The notes: a model not told the origin generated them from the letters alone. DNA of 64,000 bases from Chitinophagaceae bacterium (GCA_023957125.1 JAMLHL010000007.1:1-64000); one strand, 5' to 3'. Positions 43,614-53,873 are shown, numbered from the stretch's first letter. A program made the numbers and translations.

Positions 43614-44179
43614 CCAGTGCGGGCCGCAGCCCGCTGTACGCCAGTCTCCTGACTGCGTACTTCTTATGTTCTTCCGGGACTGTGTCCCGCAAAACAACAG
43701 CGGCTGAAAACGAACAGCAGTTTTTTCATTCCCGCCCGCCGCAGAGCCGCACGACAACTCACAAAGCCAACCACAGCACAAAGTTTGGCACCATTAATTT
43801 AGATTATACCCAGGCAGCCCCCGGCATAACACAGGATATATTAGATAAAGGAACAGTATTGGTTTATGGAAAGCTAAATGGTTACACTTCTTCATTATGG
43901 CTTGCCGACCAAACCGCACAGTTACCAATACAAGTATATTACAAGATAGGTTCCACTACTAATATAGATACCTGGTCGGCATTCCCTTCGGTAGGCAATT
44001 TGCGGATAAATCTGGTCAGCAGTACCAATGCATACGTCAACGACCAGGCAATCACCCATAACCACGCTTTCCGGTATGTGATTATCCCGGAGGGTACAAA
44101 ACTTGGTTTGGTAAACGGAGGTTCTGTCAGCAAAATGGGTTATGCTGAGCTTTGTAATACACTGCATATACCCCAATAA
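43514..44179 (+). pseudogene. Chimeric frame ending in a secreted-protein fragment
   Basis: The open frame of 221 codons is a composite. Codons 1-33 come from the 180-bp repeat, 34-75 from multi-hairpin repeat copy B, and only from about 43760 does it look like a real protein: GTINLDYTQAAPGITQDILDKGTVLVYGKLNGY through YVIIPEGTKLGLV and MGYAELCNTLHIPQ. That part resembles the C-terminal domain of secreted or lipoprotein-type Bacteroidota proteins, here cut off from its own start. I therefore call it a 5'-truncated remnant; expression of the chimera cannot be excluded. Confidence 0.6.
43623..43739. repeat. Multi-hairpin repeat, copy B
   Basis: About 115 bp that differ from copy C (44301-44442) at only about three positions. 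On the minus strand it reads as stems GGGAC-acA-GTCCC and CAGTC-AGG-GACTGG with an AGCGGG linker. It also encodes on that strand a stretch starting MKKLLFVFSRCCFAGH in both copies, probably fortuitous. Confidence 0.85.
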
Positions 44180-44572
44180 ATATTTAAATACAACATGCAA
44201 TTGCGCCTCCCCCACAGGGGCGCAGGTTTGGTAGTCCCGCAAGGCGAAACGCTGCAGAGAAACGCAACAGAAATAGTATCTTTTATTGCATCGGATCAAA
44301 GGCTGCGGTCTGACCTGCGGTACCGACCGCAGCCCGCTGTACGCCAGTCTCCGGACTGCGTACTTCTTATGTTCTCTCGGGACTGTGTCCCGCAAAACAA
44401 CAGCGGCTGAAAACGAACAGCAGTTTTTTCATTCCCGCCCGCGCAAAGTCCCGCCCACTCAGATACCCGGGAAGGAGACTACTGAGAACAAACGGAGCGA
44501 AAACCCGGGATACGCCCCACTTCACTTTTAACGCCATGCTTTGGTTTGAGTTATCTTCGCAAAAATTAAAAA
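44180..44572. repeat. Non-coding gap with multi-hairpin repeat copy C
   Basis: Copy C is at 44301-44442 and has the complete set of stems, including GCGGTCTGACCTGCGG/GGTACCGACCGC. It is preceded at 44205-44240 by GCGCCTCCCCCACAGGGGCGC-type hairpin sequence and a GGCGCAGGTTTGGTAG motif that also begins both 180-bp repeats. No gene is supported before the pseudouridine synthase at 44573. Confidence 0.8.
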
Positions 44573-45652
44573 ATGGCATCACCGGACATAGAAGAGGATT
44601 GGGAGCGGGAACCGGAGAACGGCGAGGGAGCGGAAGATCGTTACGAGCGAATGTCGTTTACCGTAGATAAAGGACAGGAACCCTTAAGGATTGATAAATT
44701 CCTTCTGGCCCGGATGGAAGGCGGCACCCGCAACAAATTGCAGCAGGGAATTGAGAAGGGATTCGTACTGGTAAACGATCAACCCGTTAAATCCAACTAC
44801 AAAATCCGGCCCGGAGACCGCATAACCGTATATTCGGATACCCATCCCGAATTAACCGAGATCATCCCCGAAGAACTGCCGCTGGATATCCGCTATGAAG
44901 ATGAGGATATACTCGTTTTATATAAGCCGGCAGGTATGGTGGTGCATCCCGGTTCCGGTAATTATTCGGGTACGCTGGTAAACGGGGTTTCCTGGCATCT
45001 CAAACAACAACAACCGGATCTGTCCGAAACCGAACTCCCCCGTTTTGGTTTAGTGCACCGGATTGACAAAAACACGACCGGCTTGCTGGTGATGGCTAAA
45101 AACGAAAACGCGTCCCTCCGGCTGGCAAAACAGTTTGCTGCCCATACAGTCCGTAGAAAATACACGGCGCTGGTATGGGGCGATTTTGACCGGGACGAGG
45201 GTACCGTTACCGGGAATATAGGGAGAAATCTGAGGTTTAGAAAAATGATGGACGTTTTTCCCGAGGGCGATCACGGCAAAGAGGCCGTCACACATTACAG
45301 GGTATTGGAGCGCTTCGGGTATGTGAGCCTGGTAGAATGCAGGCTCGAAACCGGTAGAACCCACCAGATAAGGGTACACATGCAGCACATCGGTCACCCT
45401 TTGTTCAACGACGAAACCTACGGCGGAAACAGGATCGTTAAGGGAACGGTTTTTTCTAAATACAGGAAATTTGTTGAGAACTGCTTTGAACTTTGTCCCC
45501 GGCAGGCGCTTCATGCAAAAAGCCTGGGATTTCTTCACCCGGCTACCGGGGAGGAAATGTTATTCGACAGCGAAATCCCCGCAGATATGAGGGCGGTTAT
45601 TGAAAAATGGAGGCATTACACCGTGTCCAGATTGACCAACGGAAAACAATGA
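44573..45652 (+). CDS. rluD: RluA/RluD-family 23S rRNA pseudouridine synthase
   Basis: A 359-residue enzyme that isomerises uridines in the large ribosomal RNA. An acidic N-terminal extension is followed by an S4 RNA-binding domain (about 35-90, RIDKFLLARMEGGTRNKLQQGIE) and the catalytic domain, with Asp165 in HRIDKNTTGLLVMAK as the catalytic residue and RLETGRTHQIRVHMQHIGHP as the second signature. RluD versus RluC specificity is not certain. A TATCTTCG element at 44552-44559 is a possible -7 box. Confidence 0.92.
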   Translation: MASPDIEEDWEREPENGEGAEDRYERMSFTVDKGQEPLRIDKFLLARMEGGTRNKLQQGIEKGFVLVNDQPVKSNYKIRPGDRITVYSDTHPELTEIIPEELPLDIRYEDEDILVLYKPAGMVVHPGSGNYSGTLVNGVSWHLKQQQPDLSETELPRFGLVHRIDKNTTGLLVMAKNENASLRLAKQFAAHTVRRKYTALVWGDFDRDEGTVTGNIGRNLRFRKMMDVFPEGDHGKEAVTHYRVLERFGYVSLVECRLETGRTHQIRVHMQHIGHPLFNDETYGGNRIVKGTVFSKYRKFVENCFELCPRQALHAKSLGFLHPATGEEMLFDSEIPADMRAVIEKWRHYTVSRLTNGKQ

Positions 45653-45674
45653 CAACCGTTGCCCTTTCATCGGG

Positions 45675-46055
45675 TCAATCTTCGCCTCCGTCCAGCAATT
45701 CCCGTTCTATTTCTTCCATCTGCACAATATCCCAGGCTTCGCTTTCGGTGGGAGTTGTATTGAGCCGGTCTGACACGTCTTCCTTTTTAAACAATTCTTT
45801 AACAGACGGTTGCAATTCGCAGATCACGAACGAACGATTCTCTTCCAGCGCCCGTTCCTGCTCCTTTATCAGAAATGAAATTACCGGGATTTCCAGTTCC
45901 TGAACAGATTTTAAATTCAGAATGATATGTTTAACATCAATTTGCGTAACTTCATTAAACAGTTCATGCAATTCATCTGTCATATTAGCAGAGAAAACGG
46001 GTTCATTCAGCGTTATGACATGAAATTTCTCTCTGGTATTTATTTTGAAGTTCAT
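45675..46055 (-). CDS. STAS-domain protein (anti-sigma-factor-antagonist-like)
   Basis: A 126-residue protein with a STAS layout: ITLNEPVFSANMTDEL, IKHIILNLKSVQELEIPVISFLIKEQERALEEN and FVICELQPSVKELFKKE. The usual phosphorylatable Ser lies near the N-cap of the helix after the D-L/N-L-x-V strand; here that stretch reads SVQELEIPVIS, so a standard SpoIIAA-type switch is uncertain. Acidic tail. Divergent from clpC. Confidence 0.82.
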   Translation of the reverse strand: MNFKINTREKFHVITLNEPVFSANMTDELHELFNEVTQIDVKHIILNLKSVQELEIPVISFLIKEQERALEENRSFVICELQPSVKELFKKEDVSDRLNTTPTESEAWDIVQMEEIERELLDGGED

Positions 46056-46280
46056 AGCTGAGTTCTTTTGATCAATTGATTATTACGGGTAAAGTTTACG
46101 TTTTTTTACTTTATCTCGACACGTAAAGTGTGAAATACCCGACCCTTGTATTCCACTCATGGAAGACAGAAAACTCCGGTCTTGCAAACACAATAATTCA
46201 CACACCTGCAATGTTCTATAAATCATCAGAAGTCAAAATTATTAGTTATTATTGTATCGCTCACTATTAAAAAAAATTAG

Positions 46281-48812
46281 ATGGATAATAATTTTTCTAC
46301 CCAGGTAAAAGAAATCATTTCGTTCAGCAGGGAGGAAGCGCTGAGGCTGGGAAATGATTTTATAGGAACAGAACACCTGTTACTGGGTCTGATCAGGGAA
46401 GGAGAAAATATGGCGGTGAAGATACTGAAGAATCTGAACGTTGACCTCTACGAGCTCCGTAAAGAAGTGGAGTTGGCAATTAAAGATAAAACAGGTAAAA
46501 ATATCGCCAATATCAACAGCCTGCCGTTGACCAAACAGGCGGAAAAAGTAATACGGGTGACGGTATTGGAAGCCAAAGCGCTGAAAAGTCCTACCGTTGA
46601 AACGGAACACCTGATGCTTTCGATCCTGAAGAACAAAGAAAACATCGCCACGCAGATCCTGAACCAGTTTGACGTGGACTATGATCTTTTCAGAAATGAA
46701 TTGGGAATGGTTAAAAGCAATGATATCCGCAGCGAATATACCGACGATGCGGACGATGATTTTGATGACGAAAAGAAGAGTTATCAGCAAAAATCAAAAA
46801 CCCATTCCGGCAACGCAAAAAGCAAAACCCCGGTTCTGGACAATTTCGGGCGGGATATCACCCGGCTGGCCGAGATGGGTACCCTGGATCCGATCGTAGG
46901 ACGGGAAGAAGAGATTGAAAGGGTATCGCAGATCTTATCCCGCCGTAAGAAAAACAATCCTATTCTTATAGGAGAACCGGGGGTTGGAAAAACGGCTATC
47001 GTTGAGGGGCTGGCATTGCGAATCGTGCAAAGGAAAGTATCACGGGTGCTTTTCGACAAAAGGGTCGTTTCTCTTGATCTGGCAGCATTGGTGGCCGGCA
47101 CTAAATACCGCGGACAGTTTGAAGAGCGGATGAAAGCCATTATGAACGAGTTGGAAAAAAACAGGGACGTGATCCTCTTCATTGACGAAATTCACACCAT
47201 TGTCGGCGCAGGCGGGGCCAGCGGTTCCTTAGATGCCTCCAACATTTTCAAGCCGGCTTTGGCACGCGGTGAACTGCAATGCATCGGCGCATCCACATTG
47301 GATGAATACCGGATGTATATAGAAAAAGACGGCGCCCTGGACCGGCGGTTTCAAAAAGTATTGATTGATCCGCCGAGTGTGGATGAAACCATCCAGATTT
47401 TAGATAATATCAAATCCAAATACGAAGATTTTCATAATGTAACTTATGCCCGGGAGGCAATTGACGCCTGCGTTAAACTGAGCGACCGCTACGTTACCGA
47501 CAGGCTGCTGCCTGACAAAGCTATTGATGTGATGGATGAAGTGGGGGCAAGGGTGCACCTGAAAAATATTAATGTTCCAAAGGAAATCGTAGATCTGGAA
47601 AAGAAGATAGAAGACATTAAGCAGGAAAAAAACAAGGTGGTAAAAAGCCAGCGTTTTGAAGAAGCCGCCTCCCTGCGGGATACGGAAAAGAAATTGCAGG
47701 AAGAATTAGAAAAAGCAAAAGTTCAATGGGAGGAAGAAAGCAAGCACAAACGCTATCCCATTGATGAAGAAGCCATTGCTGAAGTGGTGAGCATGATGAC
47801 CGGCATTCCGGTAAAAAGAATGGTACAGGCGGAAACCGTTAAGTTGCGTCGCATGGCCGAAGATCTTGCAGGCGCAGTGATCGGGCAGAATGAAGCCATT
47901 GATAAAATTGTAAAAGCCATCCAGCGCAACCGGGTGGGGCTGAAAGATCCCAAGAAGCCTATAGGCACGTTTATCTTCCTGGGACCTACCGGCGTTGGAA
48001 AGACGGAACTGGCAAGGGCCCTGGCAAGGTATATGTTCGACTCAGACGATGCGCTGATCCGCATTGATATGAGTGAATACATGGAGAAGTTTACGGTAAG
48101 CCGTTTGATTGGCGCGCCTCCTGGTTATGTAGGGTATGAAGAAGGCGGACAGCTCACGGAAAGAGTACGTCGCAAACCTTATTCCGTGGTTTTGCTGGAT
48201 GAAATTGAAAAAGCTCACCCCGATATTTATAATATCCTGTTGCAGGTACTGGACGACGGGCAACTCACAGACGGGTTAGGCAGAAAAGTGGATTTCAAGA
48301 ACACGCTGATCATTATGACTTCCAATATAGGTGTTCGTCAGCTGAAGGATTTCGGCGAAGGCGTTGGTTTTGCAACGGCAGCCCGGCAGATGAGTACGGA
48401 TGAAAACAACAAGGCCGTTATCGAAAAGGCGCTGAAACGTACGTTCAGCCCCGAATTTCTGAACAGGATTGACGATGTGATGATCTTCAACTCGCTGACC
48501 CGCGAAAACATCTTCCAGATCATAGACATCCTGATGAAGGATGTAATGAAGCGGTTAAGCGCTCTCGGGTTCTCGCTTGAACTCACAGAAGACGCCAAAA
48601 GCTTCCTGGCAGAAAAAGGATATGATCAGCAGTTTGGAGCAAGACCATTACACAGGGCCATTCAAAAATACCTGGAAGATCCGTTGGCGGAAGAAATCCT
48701 CAATACCAGTATAAAGGCAGGGGATTTGCTGATAGCCGACCTGGATAAAGAAAAAGGTTCCCTGAAATTTATTCTGAAAGAAGAAAGCAGGAAAGAAAAA
48801 TCAGAAGTTTAG
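46281..48812 (+). CDS. clpC: ClpC-type ATP-dependent protease ATP-binding subunit
   Basis: An 843-residue AAA+ unfoldase that feeds substrates to ClpP. The double Clp N domain (1-145) includes [19 protein letters not shown]; the first ATPase has Walker A GEPGVGKT at residues 231-238; a UVR coiled coil (about 425-460, [23 protein letters not shown]) marks ClpC rather than ClpA or ClpB; the second ATPase has GPTGVGKTE from 568, [23 protein letters not shown] and GARPLHRAI. Its upstream region has no clear heat-shock element. Single gene. Confidence 0.96.
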   Translation: MDNNFSTQVKEIISFSREEALRLGNDFIGTEHLLLGLIREGENMAVKILKNLNVDLYELRKEVELAIKDKTGKNIANINSLPLTKQAEKVIRVTVLEAKALKSPTVETEHLMLSILKNKENIATQILNQFDVDYDLFRNELGMVKSNDIRSEYTDDADDDFDDEKKSYQQKSKTHSGNAKSKTPVLDNFGRDITRLAEMGTLDPIVGREEEIERVSQILSRRKKNNPILIGEPGVGKTAIVEGLALRIVQRKVSRVLFDKRVVSLDLAALVAGTKYRGQFEERMKAIMNELEKNRDVILFIDEIHTIVGAGGASGSLDASNIFKPALARGELQCIGASTLDEYRMYIEKDGALDRRFQKVLIDPPSVDETIQILDNIKSKYEDFHNVTYAREAIDACVKLSDRYVTDRLLPDKAIDVMDEVGARVHLKNINVPKEIVDLEKKIEDIKQEKNKVVKSQRFEEAASLRDTEKKLQEELEKAKVQWEEESKHKRYPIDEEAIAEVVSMMTGIPVKRMVQAETVKLRRMAEDLAGAVIGQNEAIDKIVKAIQRNRVGLKDPKKPIGTFIFLGPTGVGKTELARALARYMFDSDDALIRIDMSEYMEKFTVSRLIGAPPGYVGYEEGGQLTERVRRKPYSVVLLDEIEKAHPDIYNILLQVLDDGQLTDGLGRKVDFKNTLIIMTSNIGVRQLKDFGEGVGFATAARQMSTDENNKAVIEKALKRTFSPEFLNRIDDVMIFNSLTRENIFQIIDILMKDVMKRLSALGFSLELTEDAKSFLAEKGYDQQFGARPLHRAIQKYLEDPLAEEILNTSIKAGDLLIADLDKEKGSLKFILKEESRKEKSEV

Positions 48813-48860
48813 ACCGTCCGTTTTTTATAACCTAACGGGAAGTTATTCCTTAAAAGAAGA

Positions 48861-48910
48861 TCGCCACTAATGCACAAATGTATCTTAATTTATTCGTGCA
48901 TTAGTGGCGA
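48861..48910. terminator. 15-bp perfect inverted repeat between clpC and the chloride channel
   Basis: TCGCCACTAATGCAC (48861-48875) and GTGCATTAGTGGCGA (48896-48910) with a 20-nt AT-rich loop. It sits between converging genes, so a bidirectional stop is likely; there is no T-run, and the stem may instead be one of a dispersed repeat family. Confidence 0.6.
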
Positions 48911-48954
48911 ATTTAATATCCAACCGGCCTCAGTAAATAAACCATAGCCTCCGC

Positions 48955-50859
48955 TTATTTTGTAAATTTTTCTTTGGCCCGCATAGAAGCAACCAGCTTC
49001 TGTCCGCGCAATATTATTTTCAACCCTCTTCTTTTCAATGATATGTCCGGGTGTTTCTTCACATAGTCGTCCATATTTTTCTTATATGAGGCGATGATTT
49101 CCCTATAAGACAAAATACCAACAATCGCATTCTTATTCTCCCCGGATACTACCGGGAGCACATCCGTGTTTTCTTTTGCCATCAGCTCAACGGCAGCGCG
49201 TAAACTGCTTCCGGCGCCGACCGAAATATTCCTGCGCCGGATTAGGTCTCCCACCCTACTGTTGCCGTTTTGAAGATTACTGAAAATAGTGGAAGCGCTC
49301 AGAATGCCTTTATATTCGCCCACATTATCCGAAATGATATAATAATTATTACTGTATTCCGGCTCCTTTTCAAGCCATTCTTTAATCTCCTGCACGGTAT
49401 TGTCTTCACTGAGCACCACGCCGTTTTCCTGGATTACCTGCTCCACCGATATCTTTTCCAAAATATCGGGCTCATACGAATCCGGGGTTTTGACACCCCT
49501 TCGGGCAATTTTTTCCGTCATGATGGTATGCTCCATGATAAAAAAAGAAACCAGGTAGGATGCGGCACAGGCGGCCAACAAAGGCAGCAACGCATTGAAC
49601 TGACCGGTGGTTTCCAATGCAAATACGATAGACGTGAGCAATGCCCGGGAAGCGCCGGCAAACATGGCCGACATACCCACCAACGCCGCAAGGGACAGGA
49701 CAATGCCGCTCTGCGGAAAAAACACGGTCGTAACATAGCCCAGCAGTATCCCGGCTGCTCCGCCAATAGTGAGCAACGGTGCAAGGGTTCCTCCCGAAGT
49801 ACCGCTACCCAGCGCCACGGCCCACGACAGAAATTTGAGCACACACAGCGACAACACAAACCGGATGGGGAGATCGCCGGTGAGGATGTTGGTGATATTA
49901 TCGTAACCCACCCCGAGCGTATGAGGGGAAAAATACCCGACAATGCCCACAACCAGTCCGCCTATTGCCGGCCACCACATCCAGTGTATGGGTAATTTTT
50001 CAAAGGAGTCTTCTATCAGATATACAATTTTGGTAACCAGCACAGATAACAGCCCGATAATAATTCCTATTACGCTGTAAACAGCCAGCGAGGTATTGGA
50101 TGGAATAGCGATCTGGCGATGAATGGCAAACACCGGCTCAGAACCAAATAACAGGTGGTGACCCGCCGCGCCCGTAATACAGGCCAGGGCTACCGGGATG
50201 ATGGAGCGGGGAGAAAATTCAAACAACAGCAACTCCACTGCCAGGAAAATGGCGGCAATAGGGCTGCCGAAAATGGCCGACATGCCCGCGGTGGCGCCGG
50301 CCGTTAATAAAATCTTCCTTTCGTGGTGTGTTATTTTCATCAATTGCCCCAACGTGGAACCCAAGGCTCCTCCCGTTGCGATGATAGGGCCTTCAGCGCC
50401 AAAGGGACCTCCGGTGCCGATGGATATGGCAGATGATATGGGTTTTAAATAAGTGATCCTGGGCTTTATCTTGCTTTGATTGGTCAATATCTGCTCCATG
50501 GCTTCCGGAATACCATGCCCGCGGATGGCCCGGGAACCATAAAAAGCCATCAACCCTACGATCAAACCTCCGGCAGCAGGAACCAGAATGACCATCCATC
50601 CCAGGCTGTTATCAACCGGAGTAGCGTGCGCCACCGAAAGATTCCCATAAAAAGAAAGATTCGTAATGAGATCAATCAGTTGAAGCAGAAATTTGGCAAT
50701 AATACTGATGCTCGCAGCCACCAGTACCGCAAGGGCGGAGATGGTCAATAACCGCCTTTTATCTTCCACCACCCGGGGTTGATCTATATCCGCCTCAATG
50801 GCAGGAGTCAGCGATACCGCTATGGGGATCCCTTTTTTAAATATTTTACTTTTAACCAT
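48955..50859 (-). CDS. ClC-family chloride channel/transporter with CBS domains
   Basis: A 634-residue membrane protein. About ten helices to residue 440 include the ClC signatures GHGIPEAM, GPFGAEGPIIATG (its Glu corresponds to the gating glutamate) and GTSGGTLAPLLTIGGAAG. Two CBS domains at about 470-600 (VLSEDNTVQEIKEWL; ISVGAGSSLRAAVELMAKENTDVLPVVSG) may sense nucleotides. Channel versus proton-coupled exchanger cannot be told. A small hypothetical gene precedes it on the same strand. Confidence 0.93.
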   Translation of the reverse strand: MVKSKIFKKGIPIAVSLTPAIEADIDQPRVVEDKRRLLTISALAVLVAASISIIAKFLLQLIDLITNLSFYGNLSVAHATPVDNSLGWMVILVPAAGGLIVGLMAFYGSRAIRGHGIPEAMEQILTNQSKIKPRITYLKPISSAISIGTGGPFGAEGPIIATGGALGSTLGQLMKITHHERKILLTAGATAGMSAIFGSPIAAIFLAVELLLFEFSPRSIIPVALACITGAAGHHLLFGSEPVFAIHRQIAIPSNTSLAVYSVIGIIIGLLSVLVTKIVYLIEDSFEKLPIHWMWWPAIGGLVVGIVGYFSPHTLGVGYDNITNILTGDLPIRFVLSLCVLKFLSWAVALGSGTSGGTLAPLLTIGGAAGILLGYVTTVFFPQSGIVLSLAALVGMSAMFAGASRALLTSIVFALETTGQFNALLPLLAACAASYLVSFFIMEHTIMTEKIARRGVKTPDSYEPDILEKISVEQVIQENGVVLSEDNTVQEIKEWLEKEPEYSNNYYIISDNVGEYKGILSASTIFSNLQNGNSRVGDLIRRRNISVGAGSSLRAAVELMAKENTDVLPVVSGENKNAIVGILSYREIIASYKKNMDDYVKKHPDISLKRRGLKIILRGQKLVASMRAKEKFTK

Positions 50860-50912
50860 GTAAATATCTCATACCATGCCGGTGACGCAAGATACAGCCG
50901 GGTATGAGGGGT

Positions 50913-51146
50913 TTATTTCTTATCCCTCCAGTAATTATTTGCAGCAGCCACTGTCTGAAAATTAATAGCGATCACCTGGGAAGCGGCCGTAAGGCTGTCT
51001 GCATTATTCGCATATTCAGGTCTCAGTTTATGCAACACATCGGTATCGGTTTGCGTGTATTTAACGCCTCTGCGCGATAAAGTAATGGCTAATTCAAAGC
51101 CCTGTTGTGGCGTATCGGTAATTAACGAAGGCAACCAGGTATCCAT
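50913..51146 (-). CDS. Conserved hypothetical protein, 77 aa
   Basis: A small soluble helical protein (MDTWLPSLITDTPQQGFELAITLSRRG ... ALTAASQVIAINFQTVAAANNYW-type). I do not recognise a domain. It is 53 bp upstream of the channel gene and probably co-transcribed with it. Confidence 0.6.
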   Translation of the reverse strand: MDTWLPSLITDTPQQGFELAITLSRRGVKYTQTDTDVLHKLRPEYANNADSLTAASQVIAINFQTVAAANNYWRDKK

Positions 51147-51339
51147 AATAATGTTTTAAAAATGAAAAAATGAATGGCGCAAAGCTATTAAAATTTTCCG
51201 TTCTTCTTTTTTAGAATACTATGCATAATTTGCACCGGTTTATCAGGGAAATCTCTCTTTCATTTTTTTGATACCCGGGAATGTATATAAAAACAGTTTC
51301 TGTCTGCCGGATGAGGCAGGCATCCAACAACAAAAAACG

Positions 51340-52020
51340 ATGCCGGTGAAAAAAATCATCATTGCAATAGACGGTTGGTCTTCCTGCGGAAAAAGTACCC
51401 TGGCCAGGCAAATGGCTAAAGCTTTGCAATACACTTATATTGACAGCGGAGCTATGTACCGGGCCATCACGCTGTACTTTTTGCGCAATATAATTGACTG
51501 GACGGACGAAAACCAGGTTTACGAAGCCTTGAAAAATATTGAACTGGATTTCAGCGCCAATGAAAATACAGGGGTGGCAGAAATTTATCTTAACGGAGAA
51601 AATGTGGAATATGTGATACGGGATCTGATCATAGCCGAAAAAGTGAGTGAAATTGCCGCTATAAAAGCAGTCAGAATATTTGCGGTGGAGCAGCAAAGGA
51701 AGATGGGTGCACGAAAAGGGATCGTAATGGATGGAAGAGATATCGGAACGGTGGTTTTTCCGGATGCGGAGCTGAAAATTTTTATGACAGCCGATAATGC
51801 AGTGAGGGTAGAACGCCGGTTTAAGGAATTGTATGCCCAAAACCCAAATATTACCATAGAAGAGGTGAAAAACAACCTGGAGATGAGAGATTATATTGAT
51901 TCACACCGGGAGATCAGCCCTTTGAGAAAAGCGGAGGACGCTGTAGTGCTCGACAATTCCAACCTCACCCAGGAACAGCAACTGGAGATTGCACTCCGTT
52001 ATGTAAAAGAAAAAACATAA
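51340..52020 (+). CDS. cmk: Cytidylate kinase
   Basis: A 226-residue kinase making CDP and dCDP from CMP and dCMP. The start at ATG 51340 (MPVKKIIIAIDG) puts the Walker A GWSSCGKST at residues 12-20, as usual; the frame extends upstream to 51268 without support. YIDSGAMYRAITLYFL and VMDGRDIGTVVFPDAELKIFM are the substrate-binding signatures, and RDYIDSHREISPLRKAEDAVVLDNS the C-terminal one. Next gene follows after 10 bp. Confidence 0.95.
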   Translation: MPVKKIIIAIDGWSSCGKSTLARQMAKALQYTYIDSGAMYRAITLYFLRNIIDWTDENQVYEALKNIELDFSANENTGVAEIYLNGENVEYVIRDLIIAEKVSEIAAIKAVRIFAVEQQRKMGARKGIVMDGRDIGTVVFPDAELKIFMTADNAVRVERRFKELYAQNPNITIEEVKNNLEMRDYIDSHREISPLRKAEDAVVLDNSNLTQEQQLEIALRYVKEKT

Positions 52021-52030
52021 ACCCTTCTCT

Positions 52031-53110
52031 ATGTCTCACTCAAAAATCAAAGTCGGGGTAGCCGGTTTTGGCGTTTCTGCCAGGGTATTTCATTTGCCCT
52101 TTATCAAATTACTATCTGATAAATACGAATTAAGAAGCGTCCTGCAGAGAAGGGGCGATGAAGCCGCCGCCCAATATCCTTCCGTAGTAATAGCGAGGGA
52201 TATGGACAGCCTGGCGGCGGATCCGGACCTTGAATTGATCATCATCACTTCCTCCAATGATACCCATTATCCTTTTGCCAGGCAGGCGTTGGAAGCAGGC
52301 AAACACGTGGTAGTGGAAAAACCATTTACCAACACCACTGAAGAAGCGGGGCAACTGATCCAACTTGCCCGGCGTTCGGGAAAAATCTTAAGTGTGTATC
52401 AAAACCGCCGGTATGTAAGCGACTTCCGTACCATCCGGGAAATCCTCGATAAAAAACTATTGGGAGACATCCACGAATTTGAAGCGCATTTCGATCGTTA
52501 CCGGCCGGAGGCCCGTCCCAACGCCTGGCGGGAAGCGCCCCTGCCCGGAAGCGGCATCCTGTACGATATTGGTGCTCATCTTATTGACCAGGCGCTGTGC
52601 CTGTTTGGCTTACCGCTTTCCATTACCGCGGACATCCGGTGTCAGCGCCCCCATGCCCGGGCAGATGATTATTTCAACCTGTGGCTGAATTATGCTTATA
52701 CAAAAGTTATCCTGCACGCCGGAATGCTGGTAAGAGAATCAGGACCACGATACATGATACAAGGTACATCGGGATCGTTCATCAAATATGGAGACGATCC
52801 CCAGGAAGCCAGGCTGAAGGCCGGGGAACCGCCTGTTGGAAAAGACTGGGGACAGGAACCGGCGTCTTCTTTTGGTCTCCTCCACACAGCAACCAACGGT
52901 ACTATCATCAGGGAAAAATATCCTTCTCTTAAAGGAAGCTACGCTGATTATTATGAAGACTTGTATCAAACGATCGTACACCAACAGCCGTTAAAAGTAA
53001 AACCGGAACAGGGTTATAATGTGATCCGCATCATTGAGCTTGCCGTTCAAAGCAACCTGGAGATGAAAACGATTGAGTGCACAGGGTTGATAGATGTCAA
53101 CCTTCAATAA
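52031..53110 (+). CDS. Gfo/Idh/MocA-family NAD(P)-dependent oxidoreductase
   Basis: A 359-residue enzyme. VGVAGFGVSARVFHLPFIKLL is the dinucleotide-binding start, with Ser-Ala in place of a glycine of the usual GxGxxG. VVVEKPFTNTTEEA holds the EKP motif and the C-terminal alpha/beta domain contains GSGILYDIGAHLIDQAL with its catalytic-region Asp and His. Substrate is likely a sugar or polyol derivative, unknown here. It lies 10 bp after cmk. Confidence 0.92.
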   Translation: MSHSKIKVGVAGFGVSARVFHLPFIKLLSDKYELRSVLQRRGDEAAAQYPSVVIARDMDSLAADPDLELIIITSSNDTHYPFARQALEAGKHVVVEKPFTNTTEEAGQLIQLARRSGKILSVYQNRRYVSDFRTIREILDKKLLGDIHEFEAHFDRYRPEARPNAWREAPLPGSGILYDIGAHLIDQALCLFGLPLSITADIRCQRPHARADDYFNLWLNYAYTKVILHAGMLVRESGPRYMIQGTSGSFIKYGDDPQEARLKAGEPPVGKDWGQEPASSFGLLHTATNGTIIREKYPSLKGSYADYYEDLYQTIVHQQPLKVKPEQGYNVIRIIELAVQSNLEMKTIECTGLIDVNLQ

Positions 53111-53385
53111 TCCCGGCAATCCTCAATATCTGCACTTTACGAAACTTCCCGTTTTCAGTACCCTGGTGCAAATATCACTTCATATACGTTTCATGGGATA
53201 CAAAACCCTCCGCTCTTGCAATATGACTAAATGTCATTGATTTTACACAAAAAAAGACACTATGTCCTTAAAAGGCCATGTTTTAATCAAAGTTCTGCAA
53301 TAAATACATTGATTTTTCCACTGGAACATGGTTTGATTATACCTGGATGTGCAAACAAATTTGATAACTGAAAAAATAATTTACC

Positions 53386-53826
53386 ATGACACTCGTAAAA
53401 ACAAGCAACACTCCGATGAAAAGAGTTTACGGAAGCATTCTCGATGACTGGTTCAATGAATGGGCCAATTTTGGCCGGGATGATAACGCCCCGGTTCACC
53501 GCAACGTGCCGGTAAACATCCATGAAACCAGCGACGCGTTTCACCTGGAACTGAATGCCCCGGGATTGAAAAAGGAAGACATTAAGCTCCAGGTTGAAAA
53601 CGGGCTGCTGACCGTTTCCTACGAAAAGAAAGAAGAAACAGAAAGCGAAGACTACAAAACCGTTCGCCGGGAGTTTAAGTACAACGATTTCAAACGGAGT
53701 TTCACCCTGGGCGACAAAGTTGACGCGGAGAACATCCGGGGGAAGTATGAAGCTGGCATTTTAAAAGTGTATTTGCCTAAAAAAGCAGAAGCACAGCCCA
53801 ACAGCAAGCAGATTGAAATTCAATAA
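53386..53826 (+). CDS. Hsp20/alpha-crystallin small heat-shock protein
   Basis: A 146-residue ATP-independent chaperone. The alpha-crystallin domain covers about 40-135: VPVNIHETSDAFHLELNAPGLKKEDIKLQVENGLLTVSYEK and YNDFKRSFTLGDKVDAENIRGKYEAGILKVYLPK, the last with the typical G-x-L-x-V/I pattern. The promoter may be TTTG at 53332 with CAAATTTG at 53356-53363, 20 bp apart. The 275-bp gap upstream holds no other signal that I can defend. Confidence 0.95.
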   Translation: MTLVKTSNTPMKRVYGSILDDWFNEWANFGRDDNAPVHRNVPVNIHETSDAFHLELNAPGLKKEDIKLQVENGLLTVSYEKKEETESEDYKTVRREFKYNDFKRSFTLGDKVDAENIRGKYEAGILKVYLPKKAEAQPNSKQIEIQ

Positions 53827-53873
53827 GTCGTTGTTCAACACCTGATTGAGCGTGCATTGCAGTTGGTTTTGGT

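Noticed and set aside
43922..44395. 157-codon minus-strand frame over the island repeats
   Set aside because: It is composed of repeat-family sequence and the complement of the secreted-protein fragment.
44367..44582. Minus-strand frame starting MKKLLFVFSRCCFAGH as a secreted protein
   Set aside because: The same start is present in repeat copy B, the rest is repeat-derived and ends in unrelated frames, so it is taken as a by-product of the repeat.
49270..49995. 241-codon frame antisense to the chloride channel gene
   Set aside because: It lies wholly inside a clear ClC gene on the other strand and its translation is rich in His, Arg and Gln with no domain pattern.
51211..51840. 209-codon frame antisense to cmk
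   Set aside because: Shadow of the cytidylate kinase gene; no start context, low-complexity His/Phe content.
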